A stretch of DNA of 48,230 bases from NCBI GenBank assembly GCA_022562495.1, contig JADFPE010000006.1:1-48230 (forward strand), written 5' to 3'. This DNA comes from Acidobacteriota bacterium (lineage in GTDB: Bacteria > Acidobacteriota > Vicinamibacteria > Vicinamibacterales > UBA8438). Positions 17,768 through 27,142 of the stretch are shown piece after piece; positions within the stretch are counted from its first letter, which is position 1, and every line of letters begins with the position of its first letter. Under the pieces are notes generated by a model. The model saw only the letters and a list, made by a program, of their open reading frames with translations. It was not told the origin of the DNA and made no database searches. Made by a program: the position numbers and the translations under genes.

Positions 17768-19414
17768 TCACCTGACCCCTGCAGGGTCATAGGGTTGCTG
17801 CCGGAGCGCTTCGACGAGGACGCGCCCATCGGGGTGGGCCAGGGTCACGCCGGTCAAAAACGCGAGGGTCGGTGCAATGTCGGCCGGGGTCGCGTCCTGT
17901 AGATACTGCCCCGGTTGGATACCGGCGCCTAGGAAGATCAGCGGCACCCGCTGGTCGTACCCGTGCAGCGTGCCGTGCGTCGTGGCGTCGTTGCTCATGA
18001 TCCAGTAGGGCTTCGGGACGATGATCATGTCGCCGCTGCGGCCTGGGAAATGGCTCAGTCGAACAGCGCGAGCCACCGGGTCGTCCGCGATGTGCCGGTC
18101 GTCCAGCTGGTCACTGCGGAAGACTCGCCAGACCCCTGGCGACGCCAGGATGGTATCGGTGACCGCCCGCAGCGCGCGTGGGTTCACGAGGATCCGTTCG
18201 TAGACTCCCGGCGTGAAGTACAACTCGGTGTAGTGCACCCGAGCAATATAGACCGCCCGTCCGAGTACGTGGGAGAGGGCGTCGTCGACACGGCGGCCGA
18301 TGTCATCTGTTCGCACACGACCCGCGTTCAGGCCACTCGCCGCGGTGGCCTCCGGGATCGGGGAGACGCCGTGGTCAGCGGACAGCGCAACCACATAGCG
18401 GTCGGGACCCACCGCGCGGTCGAGCGTCTCGAGTAGCGACCCGATGGTCGCGTCGAGCCCTACGAGCAGATCCTGCACCTCGTGGCTCTGCGGTCCGAAT
18501 TTGTGGCCCGCCTTGTCGAGCGCGGAGAAGCCAATCGCCAGATAATCGGTGCCCGGACCCTGACCGAGTGCCAGCTCGTCAATCGCCGTTTCGGCCAGCC
18601 GGCCCAGGTAGGCATCTGACAGCGGGGTCCTCTGCCACCGGCGGAAGAACACCGGAGTCGGCCTGCCGTCGTCGCCGAGGTTGTGTGGGAACGCCGGAGA
18701 CCAGCCGTCGCCCGGCCGCTCGAACGGTACGTCATCCTCGAACAGATACTCGGCAACGGGTAGCGTGCGTGTCCAGGTGCGGTCCGCGTCCGCGATGACC
18801 GGGTTCGCGTCGATGAACGCCTGGACGAAGGGGACTGGTTGATCGGTGTAGGCGGTCGATGTGACCCAGGTCCCGCGGTCGTCGAACCAGAGCGCCACAT
18901 CGGCCGCCCGCCCGGCCAGCATCGTGGCCGACCGCGCCTTCAGCGACAGCGCCACTACTCGGTTCGGGCCCGGCAGCTGCGCGCGGATCTCGTCGGACAG
19001 CGTGGCCGCCGCGAGCTGTCCGGCGCTGGTTCCGCCGTCGAGGGGTCCACCATACGACACATGCGCGTGCTCGACGTCGTCGGTGCAGCGGACAAGCGCC
19101 GTCTGCTCCCGGTCCCACCAGCCGTTGAGGATCATCCCGTGCTGTGCGGGAAAGGTGCCGGTGGCGATGGTCGCGTGTCCGGCGCAGGTGACCGTGCCCA
19201 GGTAGGGATAGGCGGCTCGCCGGAACCAGGCACCCTCGGTCAGGAGCCGCTTCAAGCCGGCATTCCACTGGTGCTGGTACCGGTCGATGTAGTCCGACCG
19301 CATCTGGTCGATCACCAGCACCACGACGAGTCGGGGGGGCTGGGCCGACGCGTGGACAGGCGTGACCCCCATCCCGCCCATCAGGAGGCTGGCCGCCAGC
19401 CATCGTCTGTGCAT
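17768..19414 (-). CDS. PafA-like alkaline phosphatase superfamily protein
   Basis: Exported phosphomonoesterase or nucleotide phosphodiesterase of the alkaline phosphatase superfamily. A signal peptide is followed by VVLVIDQMRSDY (metal-binding Asp36). Next comes the nucleophile region GTVTCAGHA, with Thr76 in the PafA-type position. Further on are AIGFSALDKAGHKFGP and SADHGVSPIPE, which supply the other two-zinc-site ligands. Threonine as nucleophile and the 548-residue length fit PafA of Bacteroidota and Acidobacteria rather than the E. coli PhoA type. The substrate is not predictable from sequence alone. No Pho box search was possible. Confidence 0.88.
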   Translation of the reverse strand: MHRRWLAASLLMGGMGVTPVHASAQPPRLVVVLVIDQMRSDYIDRYQHQWNAGLKRLLTEGAWFRRAAYPYLGTVTCAGHATIATGTFPAQHGMILNGWWDREQTALVRCTDDVEHAHVSYGGPLDGGTSAGQLAAATLSDEIRAQLPGPNRVVALSLKARSATMLAGRAADVALWFDDRGTWVTSTAYTDQPVPFVQAFIDANPVIADADRTWTRTLPVAEYLFEDDVPFERPGDGWSPAFPHNLGDDGRPTPVFFRRWQRTPLSDAYLGRLAETAIDELALGQGPGTDYLAIGFSALDKAGHKFGPQSHEVQDLLVGLDATIGSLLETLDRAVGPDRYVVALSADHGVSPIPEATAASGLNAGRVRTDDIGRRVDDALSHVLGRAVYIARVHYTELYFTPGVYERILVNPRALRAVTDTILASPGVWRVFRSDQLDDRHIADDPVARAVRLSHFPGRSGDMIIVPKPYWIMSNDATTHGTLHGYDQRVPLIFLGAGIQPGQYLQDATPADIAPTLAFLTGVTLAHPDGRVLVEALRQQPYDPAGVR

Positions 19415-19576
19415 GTCGCGTCTCTCGACCGGGGTGGAGGGTTGGGCGGGTCGACGGGTGGTTCGCCTCGCGCGGATATGTCACGAGACCCGTGATCCTC
19501 CGCCCTTCGACTCCGATCGTGGAATCGAGCCGTCGTTCAGGGCTCGCAGCGAAGTGCTACCTGTATCACGGTCACG

Positions 19577-20032
19577 CTACGGTCGGCGCACGATCGGGAG
19601 ATAGCATACCGCAGCGATCGCGACGTCGTATATCGCGCAGGCGGTGGCATACCAGTTGGGCAGCGCCTCAGCCGGCAGGACCCTGGCGCCGTGAAGCAGG
19701 TCGACGACCGCATGACCGGCGAACCCGATCGCCAGCAGCGTCAGGGCCCGCCTGGGGGACTGGCTGATCGCCACCGACGCCAGCACGAGGAAGCCGACCC
19801 CCAGGGCCACATCCAGCCCGCTGCCGGTCGTGGACTCGTGCGCCAGCGCGAACCCGATGTAGACACCGGCCGTGAGGACCAGCAACAACGCCGCGAATTG
19901 GGCAAGTCGCAGCTCGGCGATCAGACGTTGCGGGGAGGCCGGGTCTGCTGTCGTCGCGATCACCGACAGCCGGATCGTGGCGATCGCCAGCGCGATGGCG
20001 GCCACGAGAAACGCGCGTGCGGCGTCGGTCAT
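19577..20032 (-). CDS. Four-helix integral membrane protein of unknown function
   Basis: 151 residues with about four to five hydrophobic segments (AFLVAAIALAIATIRL, FAALLLVLTAGVYIGFALA, VALGVGFLVLASVAI, ALTLLAIGFAGHAVVDLLHG, AICDVAI-like end). A histidine-containing motif GHAVVDLLHGARVLP is the only distinctive piece. I do not recognise a family. A family A repeat separates it from the HD-GYP gene upstream. Confidence 0.65.
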   Translation of the reverse strand: MTDAARAFLVAAIALAIATIRLSVIATTADPASPQRLIAELRLAQFAALLLVLTAGVYIGFALAHESTTGSGLDVALGVGFLVLASVAISQSPRRALTLLAIGFAGHAVVDLLHGARVLPAEALPNWYATACAIYDVAIAAVCYLPIVRRP

Positions 20033-20052
20033 GGCGAAAGCCCTGTAGGCAG

Positions 20053-20268
<216 letters not shown>

Positions 20269-20273
20269 GTGCG

Positions 20274-21638
20274 TCAGAGATACGCCAGGGGATCGATGTC
20301 GTAGTCCTCCGCGTCGAGCGGCTCGATGATGTGGATGTCGTCGTCGTCGCCGTCGGCCGTCTCCCAGAGGGGGCGGGTGGGTTGGGTCGGGATCGGATGC
20401 CCCTCAGCATCGCGGAGGACCTGCACCAGTGGCCGGTGTGGGTCCGGCGCGTGTACCTGGAGCACAATGGCGACTTCCTTGGTGCTCAGACGTACCACGG
20501 TGCCGGGCGGATAGATGCCGATGAGTTGCACGAACCGCCGGACGAGGTTCTGGTCGAACTGGCTGCCGTCGTTGCGCGTCATGACCGCGAGGATGCGGTC
20601 GGTCGGGAACGCTTTCTGATAGGCGCGTTGCGAACGCATCGCGTCGTAGACATCGGCGATGCTGGTCAGCATCGTGGCGAGGTTCAGCGAGGTCCGGGTG
20701 ACGTCCGGGTACCCGGTGCCGTCGATGCGGAGATGGTGCTCGAACGCCACCGACGGGGCCATGATCGGCATCTCCGGCGTCTGGCGCAGGATCTCCGCGC
20801 CGTCGACCACGTGTCGCTTCATGATGGTGAACTCGTCATCGGTGAGTCGGTCCGGCTTCTGGAGGATCTCGATAGGCGTGCGCACCTTGCCGATGTCGTG
20901 CATCAGCGCCGACAGCCCGAACTCGCGCAGCTGCGGGCCCTCGAGACCGAGCGCACGGGCCTGCGCCATCGTGAGGATCGACACGTTCACCATGTGCGTG
21001 AACGTGTAGTTGTCGTAGTTCTTCATCGCGGTCAGCGCGACCAGGGCCGTGCGGTTCTGCGCCGCCATCTCGGCCAGGCCTTCCACCGTCTTTCGCGCCA
21101 CAGCCAGCTCGGGCCGGCCGTCGACCCGGGCACTCTCGTAGATGTCCTCGGCCGAGCGCGCGGCGTCGTCGTACAGCCGCTTGATCGCGACGATATCCTG
21201 GGTAATGCCGGTCGCCTCCGTCTCGGCGGCGATCCGGCCGACGCTGATGTGCGGGAACGCCGGCAACGCGTCGGTGCCGGCGTCGCGATGTTGCGTCAGC
21301 GTGGCGACCGCCCCGATGAATTCGGTGAGCTCCTCGCGTGTGACCCCGCGGTCGATGCCGATCCGCTCGATTCCGGATGTCCTGAGACGACGCAGCAGCT
21401 CGGTGAGGTTCGCCGCCGCCCGGGGCAGCGGCGTGTCCGCCACGACGAGCTTGTCGCCGACCACGCCGAGCACGATCGACGGCCGTCCGTCGAGCAGGCG
21501 GGCGATCGTGTCGAGCAACTGGTCGATGTTCCGCTGCTGGATTGGGTGATCCGATGCGTACAGCTGGTTGCCCCGCAATGCCGTCGCGAAGCGGCGAGCC
21601 AGGTCCTCGTACAGGGCCAGCGCGTTCACGTCGCTCAT
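20274..21638 (-). CDS. HD-GYP domain protein, probable cyclic-di-GMP phosphodiesterase
   Basis: The C-terminal half is an HD-GYP domain with the HD pair and surrounding sequence LMHDIGKVRTP and the signature HHLRIDGTGYPD, so both the metal-binding HD and the GYP motif are intact. Such domains hydrolyse cyclic-di-GMP. The start is ATG 21638, overlapping the stop of the HEAT gene (ATGA); the ORF-track start further upstream lies inside that gene. The first 130 residues (LYASDHPIQQRNID...) are not a known sensor to me and resemble the N-terminus of the HEAT protein next door. Length 454 residues. Confidence 0.9.
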   Translation of the reverse strand: MSDVNALALYEDLARRFATALRGNQLYASDHPIQQRNIDQLLDTIARLLDGRPSIVLGVVGDKLVVADTPLPRAAANLTELLRRLRTSGIERIGIDRGVTREELTEFIGAVATLTQHRDAGTDALPAFPHISVGRIAAETEATGITQDIVAIKRLYDDAARSAEDIYESARVDGRPELAVARKTVEGLAEMAAQNRTALVALTAMKNYDNYTFTHMVNVSILTMAQARALGLEGPQLREFGLSALMHDIGKVRTPIEILQKPDRLTDDEFTIMKRHVVDGAEILRQTPEMPIMAPSVAFEHHLRIDGTGYPDVTRTSLNLATMLTSIADVYDAMRSQRAYQKAFPTDRILAVMTRNDGSQFDQNLVRRFVQLIGIYPPGTVVRLSTKEVAIVLQVHAPDPHRPLVQVLRDAEGHPIPTQPTRPLWETADGDDDDIHIIEPLDAEDYDIDPLAYL

Positions 21639-23908
21639 GGTCGGCCCTCCATCTGTGCGACCTGGCCCCGCGCCGCGGCGCGCACGCCCCAGGCCCCCCG
21701 TGCCGCGGCGTCGCGCAGCACCTGCTGGGCGGCCGGCATCCTCGTGCGTCGGAGCGCCTGTGCCGCTGTCTGACGGAGCGCGCGGGTGCGGAACGGCGCC
21801 CACCACTCGCCCCGGTAGAGCGCGTCTCGGAGCGGGGCAACCGTGTCCTCCCCGCCCACGACCCCCAGGGTCTCGATCGCCGCGAGGGAGACGTCGCTTC
21901 GTGTTCGCAGGTCGAGATGGGTCAGCAGATAACGGCAGAGCGGGACCGCCTGCTCGTCACGTTGGGAGGTGAGCTGCAGGAGGAGCGCGGCGCGTTGACG
22001 GGACGAGCCCTTGGCGAGCACACTGGCGAGCACCTGATACGCCCGCGCATCGCCCACTCTGACCATCGCCCGCATCGCCTCGCGCTGCACGAGCGGCTCG
22101 GTATCGGTGAGCAGGTGTCGGAGCTCGTCAAGCCCCTCGTTCCCGCCAAACTCCCTGAGCAGGAACGCGGCCGTTTGCCGCACCTCCCAGTCGGGTGAGT
22201 TCAGGAGCTGACGGACTGCGTCCCGGCCCCGGGTGCCGAAGCCGACCAGGACGTCCCGCACGGTCCGTCGAACCTTGGCATCCCGCTCGCTGGCGAGCAC
22301 TTCGGCCAGCGTCATCACGATGCCGGGGCCCAGCGTATTGCACAGCTGTTTCACCTGCATCACCGTGGTCTCGTCGCCGGTGCGGAGCCGCGCCAGGGCA
22401 TGACGCATCACCGGCCCTGCGACCAACCGATCAACGGCCGCCATCGCGAAGCTGCCGATCGAGTCGGTGTCGACGGGCGCGTCGTCGTCGGGGCGCTCCC
22501 GGACGACGGTGTCGAGGAGCGTCAGGGCCCGCTCCAGGTCGCCAGACAGGGTCAGGTCCTCGATGTGACTGCAGGCCGTGTCGGCGATGTCGCGCCAACG
22601 AAAGGGGTCGTGTTCCAGTCCCAGGAGATCGAGCAGCAACTGGACGTCGAGCGACCGGAGCGCCGGGTCGTTGACCGTCGCCAGCCACGAAGCGATCCGA
22701 TCCTCCGGGTCGTCGCTGATGTCCTCGACCTCGGTGGCCTGTGCTCGCGCGAAGTTCAGTTCGTGGGCGTACTGCTCGTGGACAAACTGCTCGTCGCGAT
22801 ACGACGACAGCAACGTCTCGGCTCGTTTCCAGATGTCCGGGAAGGCGTCGGTCTGTCCGAATGGTGACTTGGCCAGCGTTTGTCCCACGAGGGACACCAT
22901 CTGACGCCGATCGTCGAGGTCGGGCACCAGGGCCTGGAACGCCTCGGCGAGCCGATGTGAGGCGCCGTGATCCGCGACGATCGACTCCGACACGAAGGTC
23001 ACCACGTCTTCTGATGCCATCCGCTCGACCACCGCCTGGACGGCGTCCCGTCCTCCGGCCATCGCCGCCGGGGTGCCGCGCCGGTGGAGCAGGTCGGCCA
23101 TCGTCTCGGCGGTCAGACCGGTCAGCATCCTGGCGAGGTTGGCCACCGCCTCGTCGCGCGGCGCGTTCTCGTCGTCAGCCAGCAGCTCGGTCGCGGAGCG
23201 CAGCAGGTGCAACAGGGTCTCTGCGTGGGCCCGCGCGTCGCCGCCGACACGCTCCGCCAACTCGGTGGCGAACAGCTCGAGCTTGGCTGGGTCGCGAATG
23301 ATCTCGGCGAGCGTCGAGCGTGCGGTCTGGTCCAGATCGTCCGTCTGCCCCGACAAGAGCATCTGGAAGATCTGATCGAGCGTGGCCGGGTCGCCCAGCC
23401 CTCGGTGCCGGAGCAGCCGCTCGTAGTCGACTTCGCGCAGCTCGATGCTGCGCCGCTGGTCCTCGTTCGTCAGCCCGCCCTTGTCGCTCCACAGGTGAGA
23501 GATTCCGCCCGCCTCGCGGATCTCCTCCGGGGGTCGTCTGAGGAGACCGAGCAGCGTCTGCCAGGTGGTCGCGTCACCGCCGTCGTGCAGGACAAGACCG
23601 CCGATGAGATGTTGGTGTAGGAGTCGGGCGAGCTCGGGCACCGCCTGGTCCGGCTGTGCCGGTGCCAGACTGTCGAGCAGCAACCCGTGCGGCAGCACCG
23701 TCACGCGAAAGGCGTCGGCCGAGGTCACCCGACCGGCGGTCTCGATGAGCCGGGCGACGGCGGTTTCGACGGCGGGATGCCCGGCGGGGTAGAGCGCTAC
23801 CGCTCGGGCGGCTGCGCTGCAACCGCGCGCGAAATCGGTCAGATGGGCCGCACGCTGCGGGTCGAGCGCCTCGGGGGCTGGCGCGTCAGTCATAGTGATC
23901 GCGGTCAC
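21635..23908 (-). CDS. HEAT-repeat protein translationally coupled to the HD-GYP gene
   Basis: 757 residues. The C-terminal third has clear HEAT/armadillo-type helical repeats (DWEVRQTAAFLLREFGG, EPLVQREAMRAMVRVGD, DLRTRSDVSLAAIETLGVVGG). The N-terminal 110 residues (ALYPAGHPAVETAV..., LPHGLLLD) resemble the N-terminus of the HD-GYP protein encoded next. No signal peptide or catalytic motif is visible, so a scaffold or adaptor role is likely. The start may be GTG 23908 (AGAAGG close upstream) or ATG 23893. The ATGA overlap with the HD-GYP gene suggests that the two proteins are made together. Confidence 0.82.
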   Translation of the reverse strand: MTAITMTDAPAPEALDPQRAAHLTDFARGCSAAARAVALYPAGHPAVETAVARLIETAGRVTSADAFRVTVLPHGLLLDSLAPAQPDQAVPELARLLHQHLIGGLVLHDGGDATTWQTLLGLLRRPPEEIREAGGISHLWSDKGGLTNEDQRRSIELREVDYERLLRHRGLGDPATLDQIFQMLLSGQTDDLDQTARSTLAEIIRDPAKLELFATELAERVGGDARAHAETLLHLLRSATELLADDENAPRDEAVANLARMLTGLTAETMADLLHRRGTPAAMAGGRDAVQAVVERMASEDVVTFVSESIVADHGASHRLAEAFQALVPDLDDRRQMVSLVGQTLAKSPFGQTDAFPDIWKRAETLLSSYRDEQFVHEQYAHELNFARAQATEVEDISDDPEDRIASWLATVNDPALRSLDVQLLLDLLGLEHDPFRWRDIADTACSHIEDLTLSGDLERALTLLDTVVRERPDDDAPVDTDSIGSFAMAAVDRLVAGPVMRHALARLRTGDETTVMQVKQLCNTLGPGIVMTLAEVLASERDAKVRRTVRDVLVGFGTRGRDAVRQLLNSPDWEVRQTAAFLLREFGGNEGLDELRHLLTDTEPLVQREAMRAMVRVGDARAYQVLASVLAKGSSRQRAALLLQLTSQRDEQAVPLCRYLLTHLDLRTRSDVSLAAIETLGVVGGEDTVAPLRDALYRGEWWAPFRTRALRQTAAQALRRTRMPAAQQVLRDAAARGAWGVRAAARGQVAQMEGRP

Positions 23909-23916
23909 ACCCTTCT

Positions 23917-23922
23917 ATCATA
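23917..23922 (-). promoter_or_regulatory. Candidate -10 box for the HEAT/HD-GYP operon
   Basis: On the minus strand TATGAT lies about 8 bp upstream of GTG 23908, with GTGACA about 15 bp further upstream as a weak -35. If real, transcription would begin almost at the GTG codon, giving a very short leader. Confidence 0.3.
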
Positions 23923-23992
23923 CCCGGCACTTCGGCATGTCACCGGGCGGACGGAGCCGAACGGGTGGCGTCGATGGGCGCCGATTCGACTT

Positions 23993-25375
23993 ATGATCAG
24001 CGGCACCGCCATGATCCTCCCCCCTCGTCCTGCTCCCGCCGGGCCACGCACGTCCGGTGATTGGCGTCCACGTCTCGGTCTGGCAATGTTGGCAGCCCTG
24101 CTCGGGGCCGGGGCGCTGTGGCTGCAGGACGTGGTCGACCCGCGTCTCCGGGCGGTTGCCGGAATTGTCGCGTTTCTCGCGGTGGCCGGCGCCTGCTCGG
24201 CGCAGCTCCGCGCCGTGAACCTCCGGCTGGTCCTGAGCGGTCTTCTGTTGCAGATAGGGCTCGCGGTGTTGATTCTGTGGGTGCAGATCGCTGGAGTGCG
24301 GCCGGGGTATGAGTTCTTCGGGGCGCTGGCGGCGGTCGCGACGCAGTTTCTGGAGTTCACCAGCGCTGGGTCGCAGTTCGTGTTCGGGGTGCTCGCCGAT
24401 CCCGAGCAGATGGCCGAGCTGTTTCCCGACGGTTTCGTGCTCGCCTTTGCCTCGCTGCCGATCCTCATCTTCATGTCAGCGGTGTTCATGGTGCTCTACC
24501 ACGTCGGGGTGCTGCAGGTGGTCGTGAAGCTGATGGCACGCGTGATGGCGCGGCTCATGGGGACGAGTGGCGCCGAGAGTCTGTCGGCCGCCGCGAACGT
24601 CTTTCTCGGCGTGACCGAGGCGCCGCTCATCATCCGGCCCTACATCGCCGGTATGACCCAGTCGGAGCTGCTGGCGCTCATGACTGGCGGTCTGGCCACG
24701 ATCGCCGGCACCGTCATGGCGATCTATATCAGTCTGGGGGCCGACCCTGTCGCGGCGCTGACCACCAGCGTGATGGCGGCGCCGTGCGGGTTGTATCTGT
24801 CGAAGATTCTGTTGCCCGAGACCGGCACGCCGGCGACTGTCGGTACCGTGCAGATGGACGTGGAGCGTGAGCACGTGAACGTGATCGACGCGTTGGCTGC
24901 GGGTGCTTCGGATGGCACCCGCCTGGCGATCAACGTGGCGGCCATGCTGATCGCGTTTCTCGCGTTCATCGCCATGTTCGACTACGGCCTCGGGCTCATC
25001 AACGCGAATCTCTCGCTGGCGGCGATCTTCGGGTGGCTTTTCGCGCCGGTGGCCGCGCTGCTGGGGGTGTCGTCGGCCGACCTGCCGGCGGTGGCCGATC
25101 TGCTCGGCACCAAGCTCGCCACCAACGAGTTCGTCGCCTACATCAAACTCAACGGCACGTATCTTGGGTCGATATCCGAGCACTCGAGGATGGTGGTCAC
25201 GTTCGCGCTCACCGGGTTTGCCAATTTTGGGTCGATCGGCATCTTGTTGGGCGGAATCGGCGGCATGGCCCCCTCGCGCCGCGCCGACCTGGCGCGGCTG
25301 GCGCCGGTGGCCCTGCTGGGAGGGTTTCTCGCGACCCTGATCAATGCCGCTATTGCGTCAGTGCTGCTCTACTAG
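23993..25375 (+). CDS. Concentrative nucleoside transporter, NupC/CNT family
   Basis: Inner-membrane cation-coupled nucleoside importer. The first ORF-track residues lie in the divergent HEAT gene; I choose ATG 23993 (ATG 24011 is possible), neither having a strong ribosome binding site. The product has about ten membrane segments. Family features visible are FVFGVLADPEQM, the substrate-site region NVFLGVTEAPLIIRPY, MTGGLATIAGTVMAIY, and later the C-terminal ATNEFVAYIKL and ALTGFANFGSIGILLGG. Length of 460 residues is within the family range. Specificity for purine or pyrimidine nucleosides cannot be read directly. Confidence 0.9.
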   Translation: MISGTAMILPPRPAPAGPRTSGDWRPRLGLAMLAALLGAGALWLQDVVDPRLRAVAGIVAFLAVAGACSAQLRAVNLRLVLSGLLLQIGLAVLILWVQIAGVRPGYEFFGALAAVATQFLEFTSAGSQFVFGVLADPEQMAELFPDGFVLAFASLPILIFMSAVFMVLYHVGVLQVVVKLMARVMARLMGTSGAESLSAAANVFLGVTEAPLIIRPYIAGMTQSELLALMTGGLATIAGTVMAIYISLGADPVAALTTSVMAAPCGLYLSKILLPETGTPATVGTVQMDVEREHVNVIDALAAGASDGTRLAINVAAMLIAFLAFIAMFDYGLGLINANLSLAAIFGWLFAPVAALLGVSSADLPAVADLLGTKLATNEFVAYIKLNGTYLGSISEHSRMVVTFALTGFANFGSIGILLGGIGGMAPSRRADLARLAPVALLGGFLATLINAAIASVLLY

Positions 25376-25978
25376 CTGGCTGCTGAGCAACGGGAGCCTG
25401 CTCCTTGGCGTCGGGCTTCCGGGTGCGGACTTCAGGCGTCGGGACTGTGGGCGCTCGTGGGGTGGGGTCGCACGCCTTCACGTTCGGGCCACTCAGCGTC
25501 GTCAGGAGGCAGCACAGACTCGCCTTGTGTTGTCCACGAGCCTACCTGGAGAGCCCGATCGTGGGGCTAAGTGCAGAGCCCCGGACATGCCCTTTCGCCG
25601 TCGGCAGGATCTTGGGGCGAGTCTGAGTCACTATCGGGCGCGTAAGCCCCTATTAAGGAGGCGTTCAGGAGGTGAAGTGGGGTGGAAAGCACTGAATGAG
25701 CGCCCCACATTATGCGGAAGGATGCGTAATAAATAACAGGACTGCAAACGGCGCGTCAGGTGAATCATGGCACTTCAAGGGCGCATACCTCCCTGCACAC
25801 CGAACTCAGGCTGGTGCTGTGGGCTACACAAACGGCGACACAGTCGCGATAATTCCTGGGGCATGTCCGGGGCCGCTAAGGACCCTAGGAGCGCCTGAGG
25901 CCCATAGCCTGAAGCCGATGGGCGGTAGCCGATCGACTTTCGCTATCATGTGAACACTCGGTTGCCGGGAGGTTCCTT
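25376..25978. other. 600-bp gene-free region upstream of mtnA
   Basis: Small ORFs here (25405..25626, 25344..25736, 25696..25953) have no recognisable domains, overlap one another and lack convincing ribosome binding sites. The left end carries GGCTGCTGAGCAACGGGAGC, like the inverted repeat at 47258-47284. The middle (about 25640-25800) is noticeably richer in A and T than the neighbours. A possible -10 (TATCAT, 25944-25949) precedes mtnA. It may be a decayed gene or a non-coding RNA; I cannot identify either. Confidence 0.4.
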
Positions 25979-27142
25979 ATGTTGCCCACGATCGCTTGGG
26001 AGAACGGCGAGGTCGTCATGATCGACCAGCGAAAGCTGCCGTCCCGCGAGGTATATGTGCGGTGCCGCAGCGGGCGGGACGTGGCCAAGGCGATCCGGAC
26101 GATGGTCATCCGCGGCGCGCCGGCCATCGGTGTCGCGGCGGCGATGGGCGTGGCCCTCGAGCTGCGCCGCAGCACGACGACCGGCACGACGCAGCTGGCC
26201 ACCGAGTTCTATCGAACGTGTGACCTGCTGGCTGCGACGCGGCCGACCGCCGTCAACCTGTTCTGGGCGATCGAGCGGATGAAGCGGGTCTTCGCCGGGG
26301 CGATGCGCGCCGGTCAGTCGACCGCCGAGCTGCAGGCGACGATCGACGCCGAGGCAGCTCGCATCCACGATGAAGATGTCGCCAATTGCCGGGCACTGGG
26401 TCGTCATGGGGTCGAGATCATGCCGGACGAGGGGCGGGTGCTGACCCACTGCAACGCCGGCGCGCTGGCCACCGGGGGCTACGGGTCGGCGCTCGGGGTG
26501 GTTCGGGCGGCGGTGGAAGCGGGCAAGCGCGTGGCCGTCTACGCCGACGAGACCCGTCCGTTCTTGCAGGGCGCCAGGCTCACGGCGTGGGAGCTGGTCC
26601 GTGATGGCATCGACACGACCGTCATCACTGACGGCATGGTCGGTTCGCTGATGCGGTCCGGCCAGGTCGACGTCGTGGTGGTCGGTGCCGACCGGATCGC
26701 CGCCAACGGCGACGTCGCCAACAAGATCGGGACCTACACGGTCGCGGTCCTCGCCAGGGAGCACGACGTGCCGTTCTACGTGGCGGCGCCGGTGTCGACG
26801 ATCGATCTGTCCACACCGGACGGGTCGGGCATTCCGATCGAGGAGCGCGACCCGAGAGAGGTCACGCATCTGGGATCGCTCCAGCTCACACCCGAAGGGG
26901 CAAAAATCTGGAACCCGGCGTTCGATATCACCCCCGCGCGGTTTGTTGCCGGCATCATCACCGAGCACGGGATCTGTCGCTCGCCGTTCGCCGAAAGCCT
27001 GACGGCGGTGTGCGAGACTGAGGGCTCTGAGGAGACAGGAGGCAGACGTCATTCCGCCTCCGCCAAGGCGTCGGCGGACACGCCGAAGCTCGCCGTCCGT
27101 TCACACTCGGCGAGTGAAGGCGGGGAGGCAGGAGAGGCGTGA
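25979..27142 (+). CDS. mtnA: Methylthioribose-1-phosphate isomerase with repeat-derived C-terminal tail
   Basis: Methionine salvage enzyme converting 5-methylthioribose-1-phosphate to the ribulose form. GGGAGG lies just upstream of ATG 25979. Catalytic residues are in place: Cys158 in THCNAGALATGGYG and Asp238 in VGADRIAANGDVANKIGTY. The normal protein would end about FAESLTAV (residue 344). Here about 42 further residues (EGSEETGGRR, ASAKASADTPKLAV, GGEAGEA) are encoded by intergenic-type repeats, so a family A element has been read through. The stop overlaps the tsaD start by 4 bp. No other salvage genes are in the window. The eIF2B-like fold is shared with other sugar-phosphate isomerases, but motif agreement with MtnA is good. 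Confidence 0.94.
   Translation: MLPTIAWENGEVVMIDQRKLPSREVYVRCRSGRDVAKAIRTMVIRGAPAIGVAAAMGVALELRRSTTTGTTQLATEFYRTCDLLAATRPTAVNLFWAIERMKRVFAGAMRAGQSTAELQATIDAEAARIHDEDVANCRALGRHGVEIMPDEGRVLTHCNAGALATGGYGSALGVVRAAVEAGKRVAVYADETRPFLQGARLTAWELVRDGIDTTVITDGMVGSLMRSGQVDVVVVGADRIAANGDVANKIGTYTVAVLAREHDVPFYVAAPVSTIDLSTPDGSGIPIEERDPREVTHLGSLQLTPEGAKIWNPAFDITPARFVAGIITEHGICRSPFAESLTAVCETEGSEETGGRRHSASAKASADTPKLAVRSHSASEGGEAGEA
27031..27137. repeat. Family A-related repeat inside the 3' end of mtnA, copy A4
   Basis: GGAGACA-GGAGGCA heptamers begin the element, and a second purine stretch GGAGGCAGGAGAGG ends it directly before the tsaD start. Between them lies a different repeat-like segment with GGCGTCGGCGG and CACTCGGCGAGTG. 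Unlike other copies both ends are purine-rich on this strand, so the element is atypical or rearranged. Confidence 0.55.

Noticed and set aside
20331-21773. 480-residue plus-strand ORF
   Set aside because: Antisense shadow of the HD-GYP gene; no domain features.
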